Below, one piece after another: positions 40,955 to 49,996 of a stretch of 64,000 bases of DNA (its first letter is position 1; every line of letters begins with the position of its first letter). Both the position numbers and the translations under genes were made by a program. The stretch covers positions 336,578 to 400,577 of the forward strand of contig NZ_DBBS01000021.1 of NCBI RefSeq assembly GCF_002292295.1. The letters are read 5' to 3'. The notes under the pieces are model-generated. The model saw only the letters and a list, made by a program, of their open reading frames with translations. It did not search any database and had not been told where the DNA came from. This stretch comes from Sphingomonas sp. UBA978 (GTDB lineage: Bacteria > Pseudomonadota > Alphaproteobacteria > Sphingomonadales > Sphingomonadaceae).

Positions 40955-42943
40955 TCAGCGCGCGGCCGCGGCGCCGTCCACCTGGCCTGCCTTCACCTGC
41001 GCGGTCGAGGCGGTCAGCGCGTCGCCGACCGGTTCGGCGCGGCCGCCGAGGCATTTGGCGAGGAAGTTCTCGGCGACGGCGTTGAACGCGATGTTGTTGA
41101 CCGGGCGGGCGAAGCCGTGGCCCTCGTCCGGGAAGACGACATAGGTGACGGGGATGTTCTTCGCCTTCATCGCGGCGACGATCTGGTCGCTTTCGGCGAC
41201 GTTGACGCGGGGATCGTTGGCGCCCTGGCCGATCAGCAGCGGCTTCGTGATCGCATCGGCATAGGTCAGCGGGCTGCGCTCCTTCAGCAGCGCCTGCCCC
41301 TCGGGCGTGCCGGGGTCGCCCATCCGGCGGTACATCTGCTGCTTGCCCGCCTCCCAATAGGGCGGGATCGTCTTGAGCAGCGTGAACAGGTTCGACGGGC
41401 CGACGATGTCGACGCCGCAGGCGAACACATCCGGCGTCATCGTCAGGCCGGCGAGCGTCGCATAGCCGCCGTAGCTGCCGCCCATGATCGCGACCTTGTC
41501 CTTGCTGGTTACGCCGCGCTTCACCGCCCAGTCGACCGCGTCGAGCAGGTCGTCGTGCATCTTGCGGCCCCATTGCCGGTCGCCGGCCTGGACGAACTTC
41601 TTCCCGAAGCCGGTCGAGCTGCGATAATTGACCGACAGCACCGCATAGCCGCGATTGGCGAGCCATTGGTGATAGCCGTTGAAGCCGTAGCCGTCGCGCG
41701 CCCAGGGGCCGCCATGGACAAAGAGCACCATCGGCACGGGGCCGGTCGCGTTCTTCGGCCGGGTCAGATAGCTGACCATCGACAGGCCGTCGCGGGTCGG
41801 GATGTCGATCGATTCCATCGCGACCAGCGGCGCGCCGACCAGCTCCGGCCGCGGCGTGTAGAGTTCGGTCAGCGCCTTCGCGCGGCGGTCGTAGAGCCAG
41901 GTGGAGGAGGGGGCGGTGACGGGATCGAAGGTCACCAGCCAGCGGTCGTCGGCATCGGTGCGGCTGCCGACGAAGAATTCGCCCTTGTTCTGCGCTTTCA
42001 GGAAGGCGAGGTCGGCCTTCACCGCGTCGCCGACGGGGACATATTCGTTGCGGTGGAAATAGACCGAATAGGCCTCGACCTTGCCGGTCCTGGGGTTGGT
42101 GAGGCCGCCGCCGACATCGGCGCGATCGTCGGCGCCGATCGTGGTGAATGTGCCCGTCGCCATGTCCTGGGCGAGCAGCGCGCGTGTGTCGCGGCCGCGT
42201 GCGTCGGTCCAGTAGAGCGTCTTGCCGTCCTGCGTGAAGCCGAGCGGCGCGGTCGAGGACGCATCCTCGTAATCGACGCTGGTGAAAGGCTTCGGCTCGA
42301 CCTTGTTGTCGACGATGCGATAATAATCGACGCCGCTGTCGGGCCGCGTCTTTGCCGCGATGCGGAGCTTCAACTGATCGTCGGTGACGAAATCGGCATA
42401 GCCGTCGTTCTGGAAGACGGGGGTGAGCGTGCCGGTGGCGAGGTTGAGTTCCTGCACGTCGTGCCAGCGGGGATCGCGGTTGTTGACGCCGACGAGGATG
42501 CGATCCTTGATCGTGTCCGACGTGCCGACGATCTGGACCCGCGTCTTTTCGAACGGGGTCAGCGCCTTTTGCCGGCCGGTCGCGAGATCGACGCCGTAGA
42601 GCAGGAAGTTCTCGTCGCCGCCCTTGTCGTTGACGAACAGGATCTGGCGCGAATCGGGCGACCAGAAATAGGAACGGATCGGCCGCGTCTTCTCCGCCGT
42701 CAGCGGCCGTGCCTGACCGGGGGCGTCGACGGGCGCGACCCAGACGTTGAGCACGCCGTCGCGCGGCGCGATGAAGCCGAGCCACTTGCCGTCGGGCGAG
42801 AGCTGGCCCGCGGTGCGGGTCGGGTTGCCGAAGAGCTTGGCGCGCTCGATCAGCGCCACGCCCGATGTCGACGCCTGCGCGCCTGCGTCCGTCGTCATCA
42901 ATACTGCTCCTGCCGCGGCTGCCAACCAGATCGTCTTGCGCAT
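40955..42943 (-). CDS. S9 family prolyl oligopeptidase-type peptidase, exported
   Basis: The 662-residue protein has a signal peptide ending DAGAQ and an N-terminal beta-propeller (about 40-370). The alpha/beta-hydrolase domain carries Ser490 in MGGSYGGYA, Asp577 in QGANDPRVN and His609 in DEGHGF. It belongs to the S9C acylaminoacyl-peptidase-like group. The ATG has GGGAG nine bases upstream. It follows the Cys-rich gene by 68 bases and may belong to the TonB receptor operon, in which case it could cut the imported peptide ligand. Its stop faces the sensor kinase end. Confidence 0.9.
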   Translation of the reverse strand: MRKTIWLAAAAGAVLMTTDAGAQASTSGVALIERAKLFGNPTRTAGQLSPDGKWLGFIAPRDGVLNVWVAPVDAPGQARPLTAEKTRPIRSYFWSPDSRQILFVNDKGGDENFLLYGVDLATGRQKALTPFEKTRVQIVGTSDTIKDRILVGVNNRDPRWHDVQELNLATGTLTPVFQNDGYADFVTDDQLKLRIAAKTRPDSGVDYYRIVDNKVEPKPFTSVDYEDASSTAPLGFTQDGKTLYWTDARGRDTRALLAQDMATGTFTTIGADDRADVGGGLTNPRTGKVEAYSVYFHRNEYVPVGDAVKADLAFLKAQNKGEFFVGSRTDADDRWLVTFDPVTAPSSTWLYDRRAKALTELYTPRPELVGAPLVAMESIDIPTRDGLSMVSYLTRPKNATGPVPMVLFVHGGPWARDGYGFNGYHQWLANRGYAVLSVNYRSSTGFGKKFVQAGDRQWGRKMHDDLLDAVDWAVKRGVTSKDKVAIMGGSYGGYATLAGLTMTPDVFACGVDIVGPSNLFTLLKTIPPYWEAGKQQMYRRMGDPGTPEGQALLKERSPLTYADAITKPLLIGQGANDPRVNVAESDQIVAAMKAKNIPVTYVVFPDEGHGFARPVNNIAFNAVAENFLAKCLGGRAEPVGDALTASTAQVKAGQVDGAAAAR

Positions 42944-43011
42944 GTTCGGGCTCTCCCGGAAGTGGTGTGTTAGCAATACAGCACGCTTCGCGAGGATCGG
43001 CAAGCCGGCCG

Positions 43012-43425
43012 CTAGGGGCGATCCTGCGCCATGTCCATCATCACCACCGCCGCGGCGAGCGCGTGGGCGAACATGGCGTGCGCGGCCGGGTCCCGTGGCG
43101 CGGCGAGGCATGGCGGCAGCTGGCCGAGCGTCGCCGGATCGGCGAGCAGGCGGCACAGCAAGGCCTCGTCGCCATCGGGACCGAACGGACAGCCGCGACA
43201 CAGGGGGCGGCCGAGACAGCATTCGCCCAGCGTCATGACGCTGTCGAGGACGGGCGCCAGCATGTCGTAGCCGAGCGGCGCGAGCAGCCGGTGCAACCGC
43301 TGCTGCGCCGGCTCGTGCCGATCGCGGGCGGTGCGCCAGCAGCGCGCGGCGCGCGCGATCACGGCGGCGGGGATCGTCACCCGAGCCTCGGCGGCATGCG
43401 CCGGACGGTCCGGGCCGGCGACCAT
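43012..43425 (-). CDS. Small cysteine-cluster protein beside the TonB receptor
   Basis: The 137-residue protein has a mid-protein cysteine cluster: Cys69, Cys70, Cys76, Cys79 and Cys91 in LGECCLGRPLCRGCPFGPDG and the following LLC. The spacing suits an Fe-S centre or other metal. There is no signal peptide or membrane segment. It starts about 35 bases after the TonB receptor stop on the same strand; ATG at 43425 is the best start although its ribosome site is poor. I know similar unnamed proteins next to TonB receptors in sphingomonads but no function. Confidence 0.6.
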   Translation of the reverse strand: MVAGPDRPAHAAEARVTIPAAVIARAARCWRTARDRHEPAQQRLHRLLAPLGYDMLAPVLDSVMTLGECCLGRPLCRGCPFGPDGDEALLCRLLADPATLGQLPPCLAAPRDPAAHAMFAHALAAAVVMMDMAQDRP

Positions 43426-43459
43426 GGCCGACGGAATCGGCGCCCGGGCGCGCGGGCGG

Positions 43460-45754
43460 TCAAAAGCGCCCCTCGAAACTGAGGCCGACGACCCGCGGAT
43501 CGCTGATCGAGCCACGCCTGCGGCCGTCGAAATCGGTGTAGAAGCTGGTGGGCCGTTGCGTATCGAGGATGTTGCTGGCGATCACGAATGCGCCGAAATG
43601 CCGCCCCTGCCATCCGGCCTTCGCATTGACCAGCGTCAGCCCCCTGATGTCGCGCCGGATCTGGTCGACGTTGGTCTGGAACAATGCGCTGCGGAAATTC
43701 GCGTTCACATTGGCGATCAGGCCGTCGGTCCGGTGCCACGTCACGCCGGCCGAGGCGGTCCAGCGCGGCGACCCGCCGAATTCGTTGCCGGTGGCCGCGC
43801 CCGACGCCGTCCCGACCGGCACGATAAAGTCGAGGAACTCGGACCGGCTGTAACCACCGCCGACGTAGAGGTCGAGCGTCCGGGCGGGGCGGCCGCGCAG
43901 CTCCACCTCAAATCCGTAGAGCCGCGATTGTCCCGCGTTCACGACCTGCGAATCGAAGGTCGCACCGGGGGTCAGCTGGACCGCCACCTGCTGGTCCCGC
44001 CAGTCGATGTAATAGGCGTTGGCGTTGACGGTCAGCTTGCGCCCGAACCATTCGGAACGGAGCGCGAGTTCGTAGTTCCAGGTATATTCGGGGTCGTAGG
44101 TAAAGGCCTGCGCGCGCTGCTGGTTGATGCCCGCGCCGCCGGCACGATAGCCGCGTTGCACGGTCGCGCTGAGCGCCACGTCGCGCGCCACGTCCCATGT
44201 CGCCCCGAGCTTGGGCAGCCAGGCGTCATAGGTCACCGTGCGGACCGGTTCGACGCTGTTGGCGCCGGCCGCCGTGGCCGCGAGCAGCGCGTTGAGCCGG
44301 GCGACGACCGGCGCCAGCGCCGCGATCGGCACCGTCGCGGGATCGGGGAGCGCGCCGTTCAGGACCACCGTCTGCGTCGCCCCGCGCTGCTGGCGTTCGC
44401 TGTCGTAGCGCAGGCCGGCGCGCAGCCGCAGGCGATCGGTGATCGGGAAGGTGAGGTCGGTGAACCCGGCGAGATTGCGGGTCAGGCGCGGCTGCGACAG
44501 GCTGTTCCGGATCGACACGACGCCGCCATAGAGCGCGATCACGGCATCCACGGTCGGCTGCGCCAGCCCCAGCGCCAGCAACTGGCGATCGACGCCGAGG
44601 CGGGTGAGGTTCAGGCTCTGCGTCGCGTCGAAGCCGTAACCGCGATTGTCCTCGCGCAGGTAATAGCCGCCGACCAGCCCCTCGACCCAGCCGAGGTGGA
44701 ACGCGAGCCGCAGCTCCTGTTGCAGCGTGCTGGCGGGATCGCGGGTGCGGCTGATCTGCCCGGGTTCGGGATTGCGATCCGGATCGGACAGATAGTCGGC
44801 CTGGACCTTCGAATAATTGGTGACCGAGGTCAGCGTGCCATGGTTCCCCAGATCGTAGCTGGCCTCCAGCGTGCCGATATCGCTGACGATCCGGCTGACG
44901 GAGGCGATATCCTCGGTGACGGTCCGGTCGTTGCGGTCGTAGGGCGCGTCGAATTCGTTCGCGAACGCGCCGCGTGTGTGCCGGTCGTGCAAATAGGTCG
45001 CCACCACGCGCAGGGCGGGGAGGGCGGTGGGCGTCAGCAGCAGCTTGCCGCGGATCGTCTCCGACGCGCGGGGATCGGCGTCGCGGTGCAGCGTGCGGTT
45101 GTAGAGCAGGCCGTCGGCGCGCGCGACCTCGCCCACTAGGCGGAAGGCGACCTGTCCGTCGACGATCGGGCCGCCGATCGCGCCGGCGGCGCGGCGCTGT
45201 CCGTCGGCATCGGTCATCATCAGCCGGGCGCGTCCGTTCCAGTCGAAACCGGGATCGGTGGTGCGCACGATGACCGCTCCGGCCAGCGCGTTGCGACCCT
45301 GCACCGTCGATTGCGGGCCGCGAAACACCTCGACCTGAGCGATGTCGTAGAGGTCGAGCGGCCCGTTGTTCAGCGCCGCGCGGGGCAGCACCGCGCCGTC
45401 GACATAGACGCTGGCGAGCGCCCCGTCGCCGGCCCCCGAGACGTTGAACGCATCGATCCCGCGGATCGTGAAGCTGTTGCGGTTGGCGCCGATCGCGACG
45501 TTCGGCGTGCGTTCGAGCACGTCGTAGACGTCGATCAGATTCTGTTCGACGATCGTCTCGCCGGTCGTGACAGCGACGCTGGCAGGCGTGTCCTGCAGCG
45601 TCCGATTGGCCTTTTCGCCCATGACGACGATGTCGTTGCTCGCGTCCTCCGCGGGCGGGGGCGCCGCCACCTGCGCCACCTGCGCCTCCTGCGCCGCCAG
45701 CGGCGCGGCGGACGAGCAGAGCAGCACGGCGATCGCCGATCGAACCAGAAACAT
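43460..45754 (-). CDS. TonB-dependent receptor, probably iron-regulated
   Basis: The 764-residue receptor has a signal peptide ending PLAAQE, then DIVVMGEKANRTLQDTPASV. The plug carries RGIDAFNVSGAGDGALASVY and VEVFRGPQSTVQGRNALAGA, and the barrel ends in VVGLSFEGRF. This form is close to siderophore-type receptors in sphingomonads. A Fur-like palindrome lies 47 bases upstream, and the divergent operon encodes a PepSY-type reductase, so uptake of a ferric chelate is likely. GGGGGG precedes the ATG. Confidence 0.92.
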   Translation of the reverse strand: MFLVRSAIAVLLCSSAAPLAAQEAQVAQVAAPPPAEDASNDIVVMGEKANRTLQDTPASVAVTTGETIVEQNLIDVYDVLERTPNVAIGANRNSFTIRGIDAFNVSGAGDGALASVYVDGAVLPRAALNNGPLDLYDIAQVEVFRGPQSTVQGRNALAGAVIVRTTDPGFDWNGRARLMMTDADGQRRAAGAIGGPIVDGQVAFRLVGEVARADGLLYNRTLHRDADPRASETIRGKLLLTPTALPALRVVATYLHDRHTRGAFANEFDAPYDRNDRTVTEDIASVSRIVSDIGTLEASYDLGNHGTLTSVTNYSKVQADYLSDPDRNPEPGQISRTRDPASTLQQELRLAFHLGWVEGLVGGYYLREDNRGYGFDATQSLNLTRLGVDRQLLALGLAQPTVDAVIALYGGVVSIRNSLSQPRLTRNLAGFTDLTFPITDRLRLRAGLRYDSERQQRGATQTVVLNGALPDPATVPIAALAPVVARLNALLAATAAGANSVEPVRTVTYDAWLPKLGATWDVARDVALSATVQRGYRAGGAGINQQRAQAFTYDPEYTWNYELALRSEWFGRKLTVNANAYYIDWRDQQVAVQLTPGATFDSQVVNAGQSRLYGFEVELRGRPARTLDLYVGGGYSRSEFLDFIVPVGTASGAATGNEFGGSPRWTASAGVTWHRTDGLIANVNANFRSALFQTNVDQIRRDIRGLTLVNAKAGWQGRHFGAFVIASNILDTQRPTSFYTDFDGRRRGSISDPRVVGLSFEGRF

Positions 45755-45800
45755 CTTGACCCCCCAATGTCGTTACGGCAGCGAGCTAGTCATGATGCAC

Positions 45801-45817
45801 ATGCGAGTCAATCGCAT
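45801..45817. promoter_or_regulatory. Fur-like operator, ATGCGAGTCAATCGCAT
   Basis: A perfect six-base inverted repeat ATGCGA-N5-TCGCAT lies between the divergent TonB receptor (start 45754) and small membrane protein (start 45834). It differs at only two central positions from the ATGCGAAT-N-ATTCGCAT form that I know for proteobacterial Fur boxes. The position suits repression of both operons by iron. Confidence 0.65.
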
Positions 45818-45833
45818 TAGCGAAGGGGTTGAA

Positions 45834-46385
45834 ATGCTGGCGATATTGGGGGCGGGCGGAGTCGGAACGACGGTCGGGGCGATCGTCGCCTTGTGGCGCG
45901 GGTCGGCGAGACCCGCCCGGGGACGGGTCTTTCGCGGGTTGGCGGCGATGCTCGCGATGGCTTCCGCCGCCTGCTGGATCGCGGCGGCCGGTGCCGAAAT
46001 CGGCATTCCGCTGCTGCTCGAAACATGGGCGCTCGCCGGCTTCGCCTTCATCCTGACCCGGCTGGAGCGGCGACCGGACCGGGCGGCGCGCGATCGCGTG
46101 CAGGCCGGTCCGGTCGCCCGCGGCAAGGTGTCGCACGGGATCGCCCGGGTCGCGATCGCCGGGCCGCTCGGGTTCGCCGCCGCGATCGGGATCGCCGCCG
46201 CGATCGCGACCCGCGCGCCGCTCGCCGAACAGACCCGGCTGATCGGCGCGGGATTGCTGGTGCCGAGCCTGTGGGCGGTCTTCGTCGGCTGGACGCTGAT
46301 GGCGCGGCGCCTGCCGATGCCGGCGGCGGGTATGGCGGTGCTGGCCGGGACCGGTTTCGGCCTTGCGCTGTTGGGGCAGGGATAG
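45834..46385 (+). CDS. Small multi-spanning membrane protein linked to PepSY reductase
   Basis: The 183-residue hydrophobic protein has about five to six membrane segments (for example MLAILGAGGVGTTVGAIVAL and GPLGFAAAIGIAAAIATRAP). AAGGGG lies about six bases before the ATG; earlier in-frame ATGs fall inside the Fur-like palindrome region. It looks like a joined form of the small three-helix proteins (DUF3325/DUF3649-like) that accompany PepSY_TM proteins in siderophore loci; I infer this from position and hydrophobicity. The next gene starts four bases after its stop. Confidence 0.75.
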   Translation: MLAILGAGGVGTTVGAIVALWRGSARPARGRVFRGLAAMLAMASAACWIAAAGAEIGIPLLLETWALAGFAFILTRLERRPDRAARDRVQAGPVARGKVSHGIARVAIAGPLGFAAAIGIAAAIATRAPLAEQTRLIGAGLLVPSLWAVFVGWTLMARRLPMPAAGMAVLAGTGFGLALLGQG

Positions 46386-46389
46386 GCCG

Positions 46390-47829
46390 ATGCGCGCCCC
46401 TTCCAACGACTTCACCCGCCGGATGCTAGGCGGCCATGGCTGGCTCGGCCTGACCTTCGGCGCGATCCTGTACGCGATCTGCCTGTCCGGCACGCTCATC
46501 GTGCTCGTCGACCAGCTCGGGCGGTGGGAGCGCCCGCATGCGCCGGTCGTGCGGGGCATGGCGACGCCCCGGCTGGCAACGACGATCGACCGCGCGTTCG
46601 CCCGGGCACGCGCCGAACATCTCGACCACGACCTGATCGTGCGGATGCCGAGCGAGGGATATCCGCGGATGAGCGTCTTCGCGATCGGGGAGGGGCCCAG
46701 CGCCGAATGGTCGGTAGATGCGGCGGGGCGGATCGGCGATCCGGTCGCCACGCCGTTCGTCGCCTTCGTCCAGCTGCTCCATTTCAACCTGACCGTACCG
46801 GGGGCGATCGGCCGCTATCTGGTCGGGATCTTCGGGACGATGCTGCTCGCCAGCCTCGGCACCGGCATCCTCGCGCACCGGCGCATCTTCAAGGACGCCT
46901 TCCGGCTGCGATGGGGCGGATCGCGGCGGCGGAGCAATGCCGACCTGCACAATCGCATCGGTGTCTGGGCGCTGCCCTTTCATCTCGTCGTGTCGCTGAC
47001 CGGATCGCTGCTCGGCCTGTCGGGCCTCATCATCATGATCGTCGCGCTGATCGCCTATCGCGGCGATCAGGATAAGGCGATCGCCTCGCTGCTCGGACCG
47101 CAGCCGACCAGGGACGCCCGGCCAGCGCCGCTGCCCGACGTGGCCGCGATGATCGCGCGGGTGCAGCGCGACATCCCCGGCGCAGGCGTCACGCAGATCT
47201 TCTTCCACGAGGCCGGCCGGGCGGGGCAGATCGCACAGGTGGCGGTGGCGGCGCCCGCGCATCTCGCCCGCAACGAGACGTTCACCTTCGCGGGCGACGG
47301 CCGGCTGCTTGCCAAGGCCGGATACACCGACGGGTCGGTCGGCATGCGCGTCTACGGCATGATTACGCCGCTGCATTACGGCACCTATGGCGGGCTGCCG
47401 CTCAAGCTCATCTATGTCGTGCTGGGGGCCGGGCTGACCCTGATCGTCGCGACCGGGGGTACCATCTGGCTGGCGCGGCGGCGCGAACAGGGGCGTGCCG
47501 CGCCGCGGCTGGAGCGGGCCTGGCCCGCGGTGCTGTGGGGGCAGCCGATCGGTATCCTGCTCGCCGCGCTGGCCGGCTTCGTCGCGCTGCCCGCGCTGCC
47601 GGTCTATTGGAGCGCGACGGTCGCCCTGCTGCTCGGCGCGCAGGGGCTGCGGTCGCCGGAAATGGTTGGGGCGATCGGGCGCGGTACCGCGGCGCTGTTG
47701 GCGCTGGCGATCGGGGCGATCCATCTCGCGACGACCCGACCGGGCGATCCGGTCGCCCTGGCGATCGACGCGGTTCTGATCGCGGCGGGATCGGCCTTGC
47801 TGTGGCGGCAGCTGGCGCCGGCCGGATAG
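46390..47829 (+). CDS. PepSY-associated transmembrane protein (ferric-siderophore reductase type)
   Basis: The 479-residue protein has the PepSY_TM layout. A first helix (GWLGLTFGAILYAICLSGTL) is followed by a periplasmic PepSY domain, central helices with conserved histidines (LLHFNLTVP, DLHNRIGVWALPFHLVVSLT) and a second PepSY domain with PLHYGTYGG. Additional C-terminal helices cover about 365-475. Members such as FoxB/FsrB-like proteins reduce ferric siderophores in the periplasm using haem held by these histidines. It is co-transcribed with the small membrane protein, opposite the TonB receptor, under the Fur-like site. Confidence 0.87.
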   Translation: MRAPSNDFTRRMLGGHGWLGLTFGAILYAICLSGTLIVLVDQLGRWERPHAPVVRGMATPRLATTIDRAFARARAEHLDHDLIVRMPSEGYPRMSVFAIGEGPSAEWSVDAAGRIGDPVATPFVAFVQLLHFNLTVPGAIGRYLVGIFGTMLLASLGTGILAHRRIFKDAFRLRWGGSRRRSNADLHNRIGVWALPFHLVVSLTGSLLGLSGLIIMIVALIAYRGDQDKAIASLLGPQPTRDARPAPLPDVAAMIARVQRDIPGAGVTQIFFHEAGRAGQIAQVAVAAPAHLARNETFTFAGDGRLLAKAGYTDGSVGMRVYGMITPLHYGTYGGLPLKLIYVVLGAGLTLIVATGGTIWLARRREQGRAAPRLERAWPAVLWGQPIGILLAALAGFVALPALPVYWSATVALLLGAQGLRSPEMVGAIGRGTAALLALAIGAIHLATTRPGDPVALAIDAVLIAAGSALLWRQLAPAG

Positions 47830-47953
47830 GGATCGGCGCGCGGACCAGCACGGCGCCTGCAGCGTCTCTTGCGGGAACGATTGTCAGGAATGCCGGATAA
47901 CGTATTGATCCAGATCGGTACGCGGAAACAACCGCGCGTGAGGTCGTTACTCG

Positions 47954-49996
47954 TTGAAACAAAACGGGGCGGCCTTGTTCATAGTACATATGGCGTTGGG
48001 GGGCTGCCTTAAGGCCCCTCCGATCAACTTTGGCATCACCGCCGATTCGGGTGGTCATCTTGCCTACGTAATGGACGCCGCGCTGGCGCATGCGGCGCTG
48101 CCCACGGTGAGCCACGTCTCCATCGTCACGCGCCGGTTCGCCGATGCGCATCTACCGGTCGAGCATGACGTCTGCCGCGAGATCGTCGCCGAGCGGGTGA
48201 CGATCGATCGCATCGCCACCGACAATGCGCTCTATCTCGAAAAGGAAGCGCTGGCGGCCGAGTTGCCCGCCTTCGTCCAGGCCTTCTGCACCTGGCTAGC
48301 CCGTCTTCCGGCCCTGCCCGACGTCATCCACGCGCATTTCGCCGATGCCGCGGCGGTGGCGATCGCGGCGCGGCGGCGCTTCGGTATTCCGTTCGTCTAC
48401 ACGCCGCACGCGCTCGCGATCGACAAGCGCGGGCAGGGGCTGGGCGATGACGGGCTCGACGCGCGGATCGCCGCCGAGCGGCAGGCGATCGCCGCGGCGG
48501 ATGCGCTGATCGTCTCGACCCGCGACGAGGCGGAGCGGCAGGTGCGCGCCTATGGCGTCGCGGTCGAGGGACGAATCCACTGTATCGCGCCGGGCGTGCC
48601 GCAGCGGCTGGGCGGTGCCACCGCGCCGACGCTGGTCGATCGGCTGGGGGAGATGGTCGACCGGCCCGACCTGCCGATCATCCTCGCGATCGCCCGGCCC
48701 GTCGCCAAGAAGAATCTCGCGGGGCTGGTGCGCGCCTATGCCGGCGATGCGTCGTTGCAGGCGCGGGCCAATCTGGTGATCCTCGCCGGGCAGGACGATG
48801 GCCGCTCGTCCGACGAGGAGGGGGCTATCCGCGCGGAACTGTCCCGCCTCTGCGATACGCCGGCGCTGGGCGGGCGGGTCGCTCTGCCGCAACGCCACGA
48901 CGCCGCGGACGTCACCGCGCTGTACCGGCGCGCGGCGCAGGGCGGGGTGTTCGTTAATCCCGCGCTGCACGAACCGTTCGGCCTGACGCTGATCGAGGCC
49001 GCCGAGGCCGGCGTGCCGGTGGTGGCGACGCGGTATGGGGGGCCGAGCGAGATTGTTGCGGCGATCGGCCATGGTCTGCTGGTCGAGCCGCGCGATACGG
49101 CGGCGATCGCCGCGGCCTGTCGCGCGATCGTCGGCGATGCCGCCGCGCACGCGGGGTTCCGCGCCGCGGCGCTGGCCAACCACGGCCGCTACGACTGGGG
49201 GCGCTACGCCACGGATGCGGTCGCGGTCTATCGCGACCTCCGCCGCCAGCCCGCGCTGCTCGCCTGCGACATCGACCATACGCTGACCGGCTGCACCGCG
49301 GCGGCGGCGGCCTTCGCGGGGTGGCGGCGCAGCGCATCGATCCCGTTCGTGGTCGCGACCGGCCGCTCGTTCGCCGAGGCGCGCGCGGTGCTGGCGCAAT
49401 GGCAGCTGCCGGAGCCCGACGCCTTCATCACCGATGTCGGCACGCGCATCATGCTGGCGGGCGACGACGGTGCGTGGCGGGCGTGCCCGGCCTATGCGGC
49501 GGCGCTGGACGCGGACTGGAACCTGTCCGCGGTCCGCGCCGCGCTGGCGCCGCTCGGCATCACGCCGCAGGCGGAGGCGACGGCGGGGCCGCACAAGCTG
49601 AGCTTCTTCGGCAACGCCACAGATGCCGCGGCGATCCGGGCGACGCTGGCGGCGGCGGGCCTGTCGGCGCGCGTGATCTTCTCGCATGGCCGGCTGATCG
49701 ACGTGCTCGCCCCCGCCGGCGGCAAGGCGGCGGCGATCGCGGCCTATGCGGACCGGTTCGGGCTGACGCTGGCCGACTGCGTCGCCGCTGGCGACAGCGG
49801 CAACGACGTCGACATGCTCGAACGCTGCGGCGCCGCGATCGTCGTAGGCAATGCGGGCGACGAACTGGCGATGCTGGCGGAACGCCCCGGCCTGTACCGC
49901 GCCGAGCGGCATCATGCCGCCGGGGTGCTGGAGGGGCTGGAGCGGCTTGGCCTCGCCGATGCTCCCGCCATCGCCGCGCCGCGGATCGCGGCATGA
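47954..49996 (+). CDS. Sucrose-phosphate-synthase-like glycosyltransferase fused to HAD phosphatase
   Basis: The 680-residue fusion has a GT4 part (about 1-430) with TADSGGHLAYVMDAA near the N-terminus and the donor motif HEPFGLTLIEAAEAG, with Glu340 and Glu348. A sucrose-6-phosphatase-like HAD domain follows, with motif I DIDHT (439-443) and motif IV GDSGND (613-618). Such pairs make a sugar-phosphate disaccharide and dephosphorylate it: sucrose, mannosylfructose or glucosylglycerate-type products. The start is TTG at 47954 with GAGG ten bases upstream; the next ATG (47990) would cut off the first beta strand ALFIVHMALGG. It leads a six-gene glycan operon and overlaps the next gene by ATGA. 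Confidence 0.87.
   Translation: MKQNGAALFIVHMALGGCLKAPPINFGITADSGGHLAYVMDAALAHAALPTVSHVSIVTRRFADAHLPVEHDVCREIVAERVTIDRIATDNALYLEKEALAAELPAFVQAFCTWLARLPALPDVIHAHFADAAAVAIAARRRFGIPFVYTPHALAIDKRGQGLGDDGLDARIAAERQAIAAADALIVSTRDEAERQVRAYGVAVEGRIHCIAPGVPQRLGGATAPTLVDRLGEMVDRPDLPIILAIARPVAKKNLAGLVRAYAGDASLQARANLVILAGQDDGRSSDEEGAIRAELSRLCDTPALGGRVALPQRHDAADVTALYRRAAQGGVFVNPALHEPFGLTLIEAAEAGVPVVATRYGGPSEIVAAIGHGLLVEPRDTAAIAAACRAIVGDAAAHAGFRAAALANHGRYDWGRYATDAVAVYRDLRRQPALLACDIDHTLTGCTAAAAAFAGWRRSASIPFVVATGRSFAEARAVLAQWQLPEPDAFITDVGTRIMLAGDDGAWRACPAYAAALDADWNLSAVRAALAPLGITPQAEATAGPHKLSFFGNATDAAAIRATLAAAGLSARVIFSHGRLIDVLAPAGGKAAAIAAYADRFGLTLADCVAAGDSGNDVDMLERCGAAIVVGNAGDELAMLAERPGLYRAERHHAAGVLEGLERLGLADAPAIAAPRIAA

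Noticed and set aside
47924..47948. EcfG-type stress promoter (GGAAA-N16-CGTT) before the glycan operon
   Set aside because: One mismatch to GGAAC, and transcription would begin at or after the TTG start that is needed for the first beta strand.
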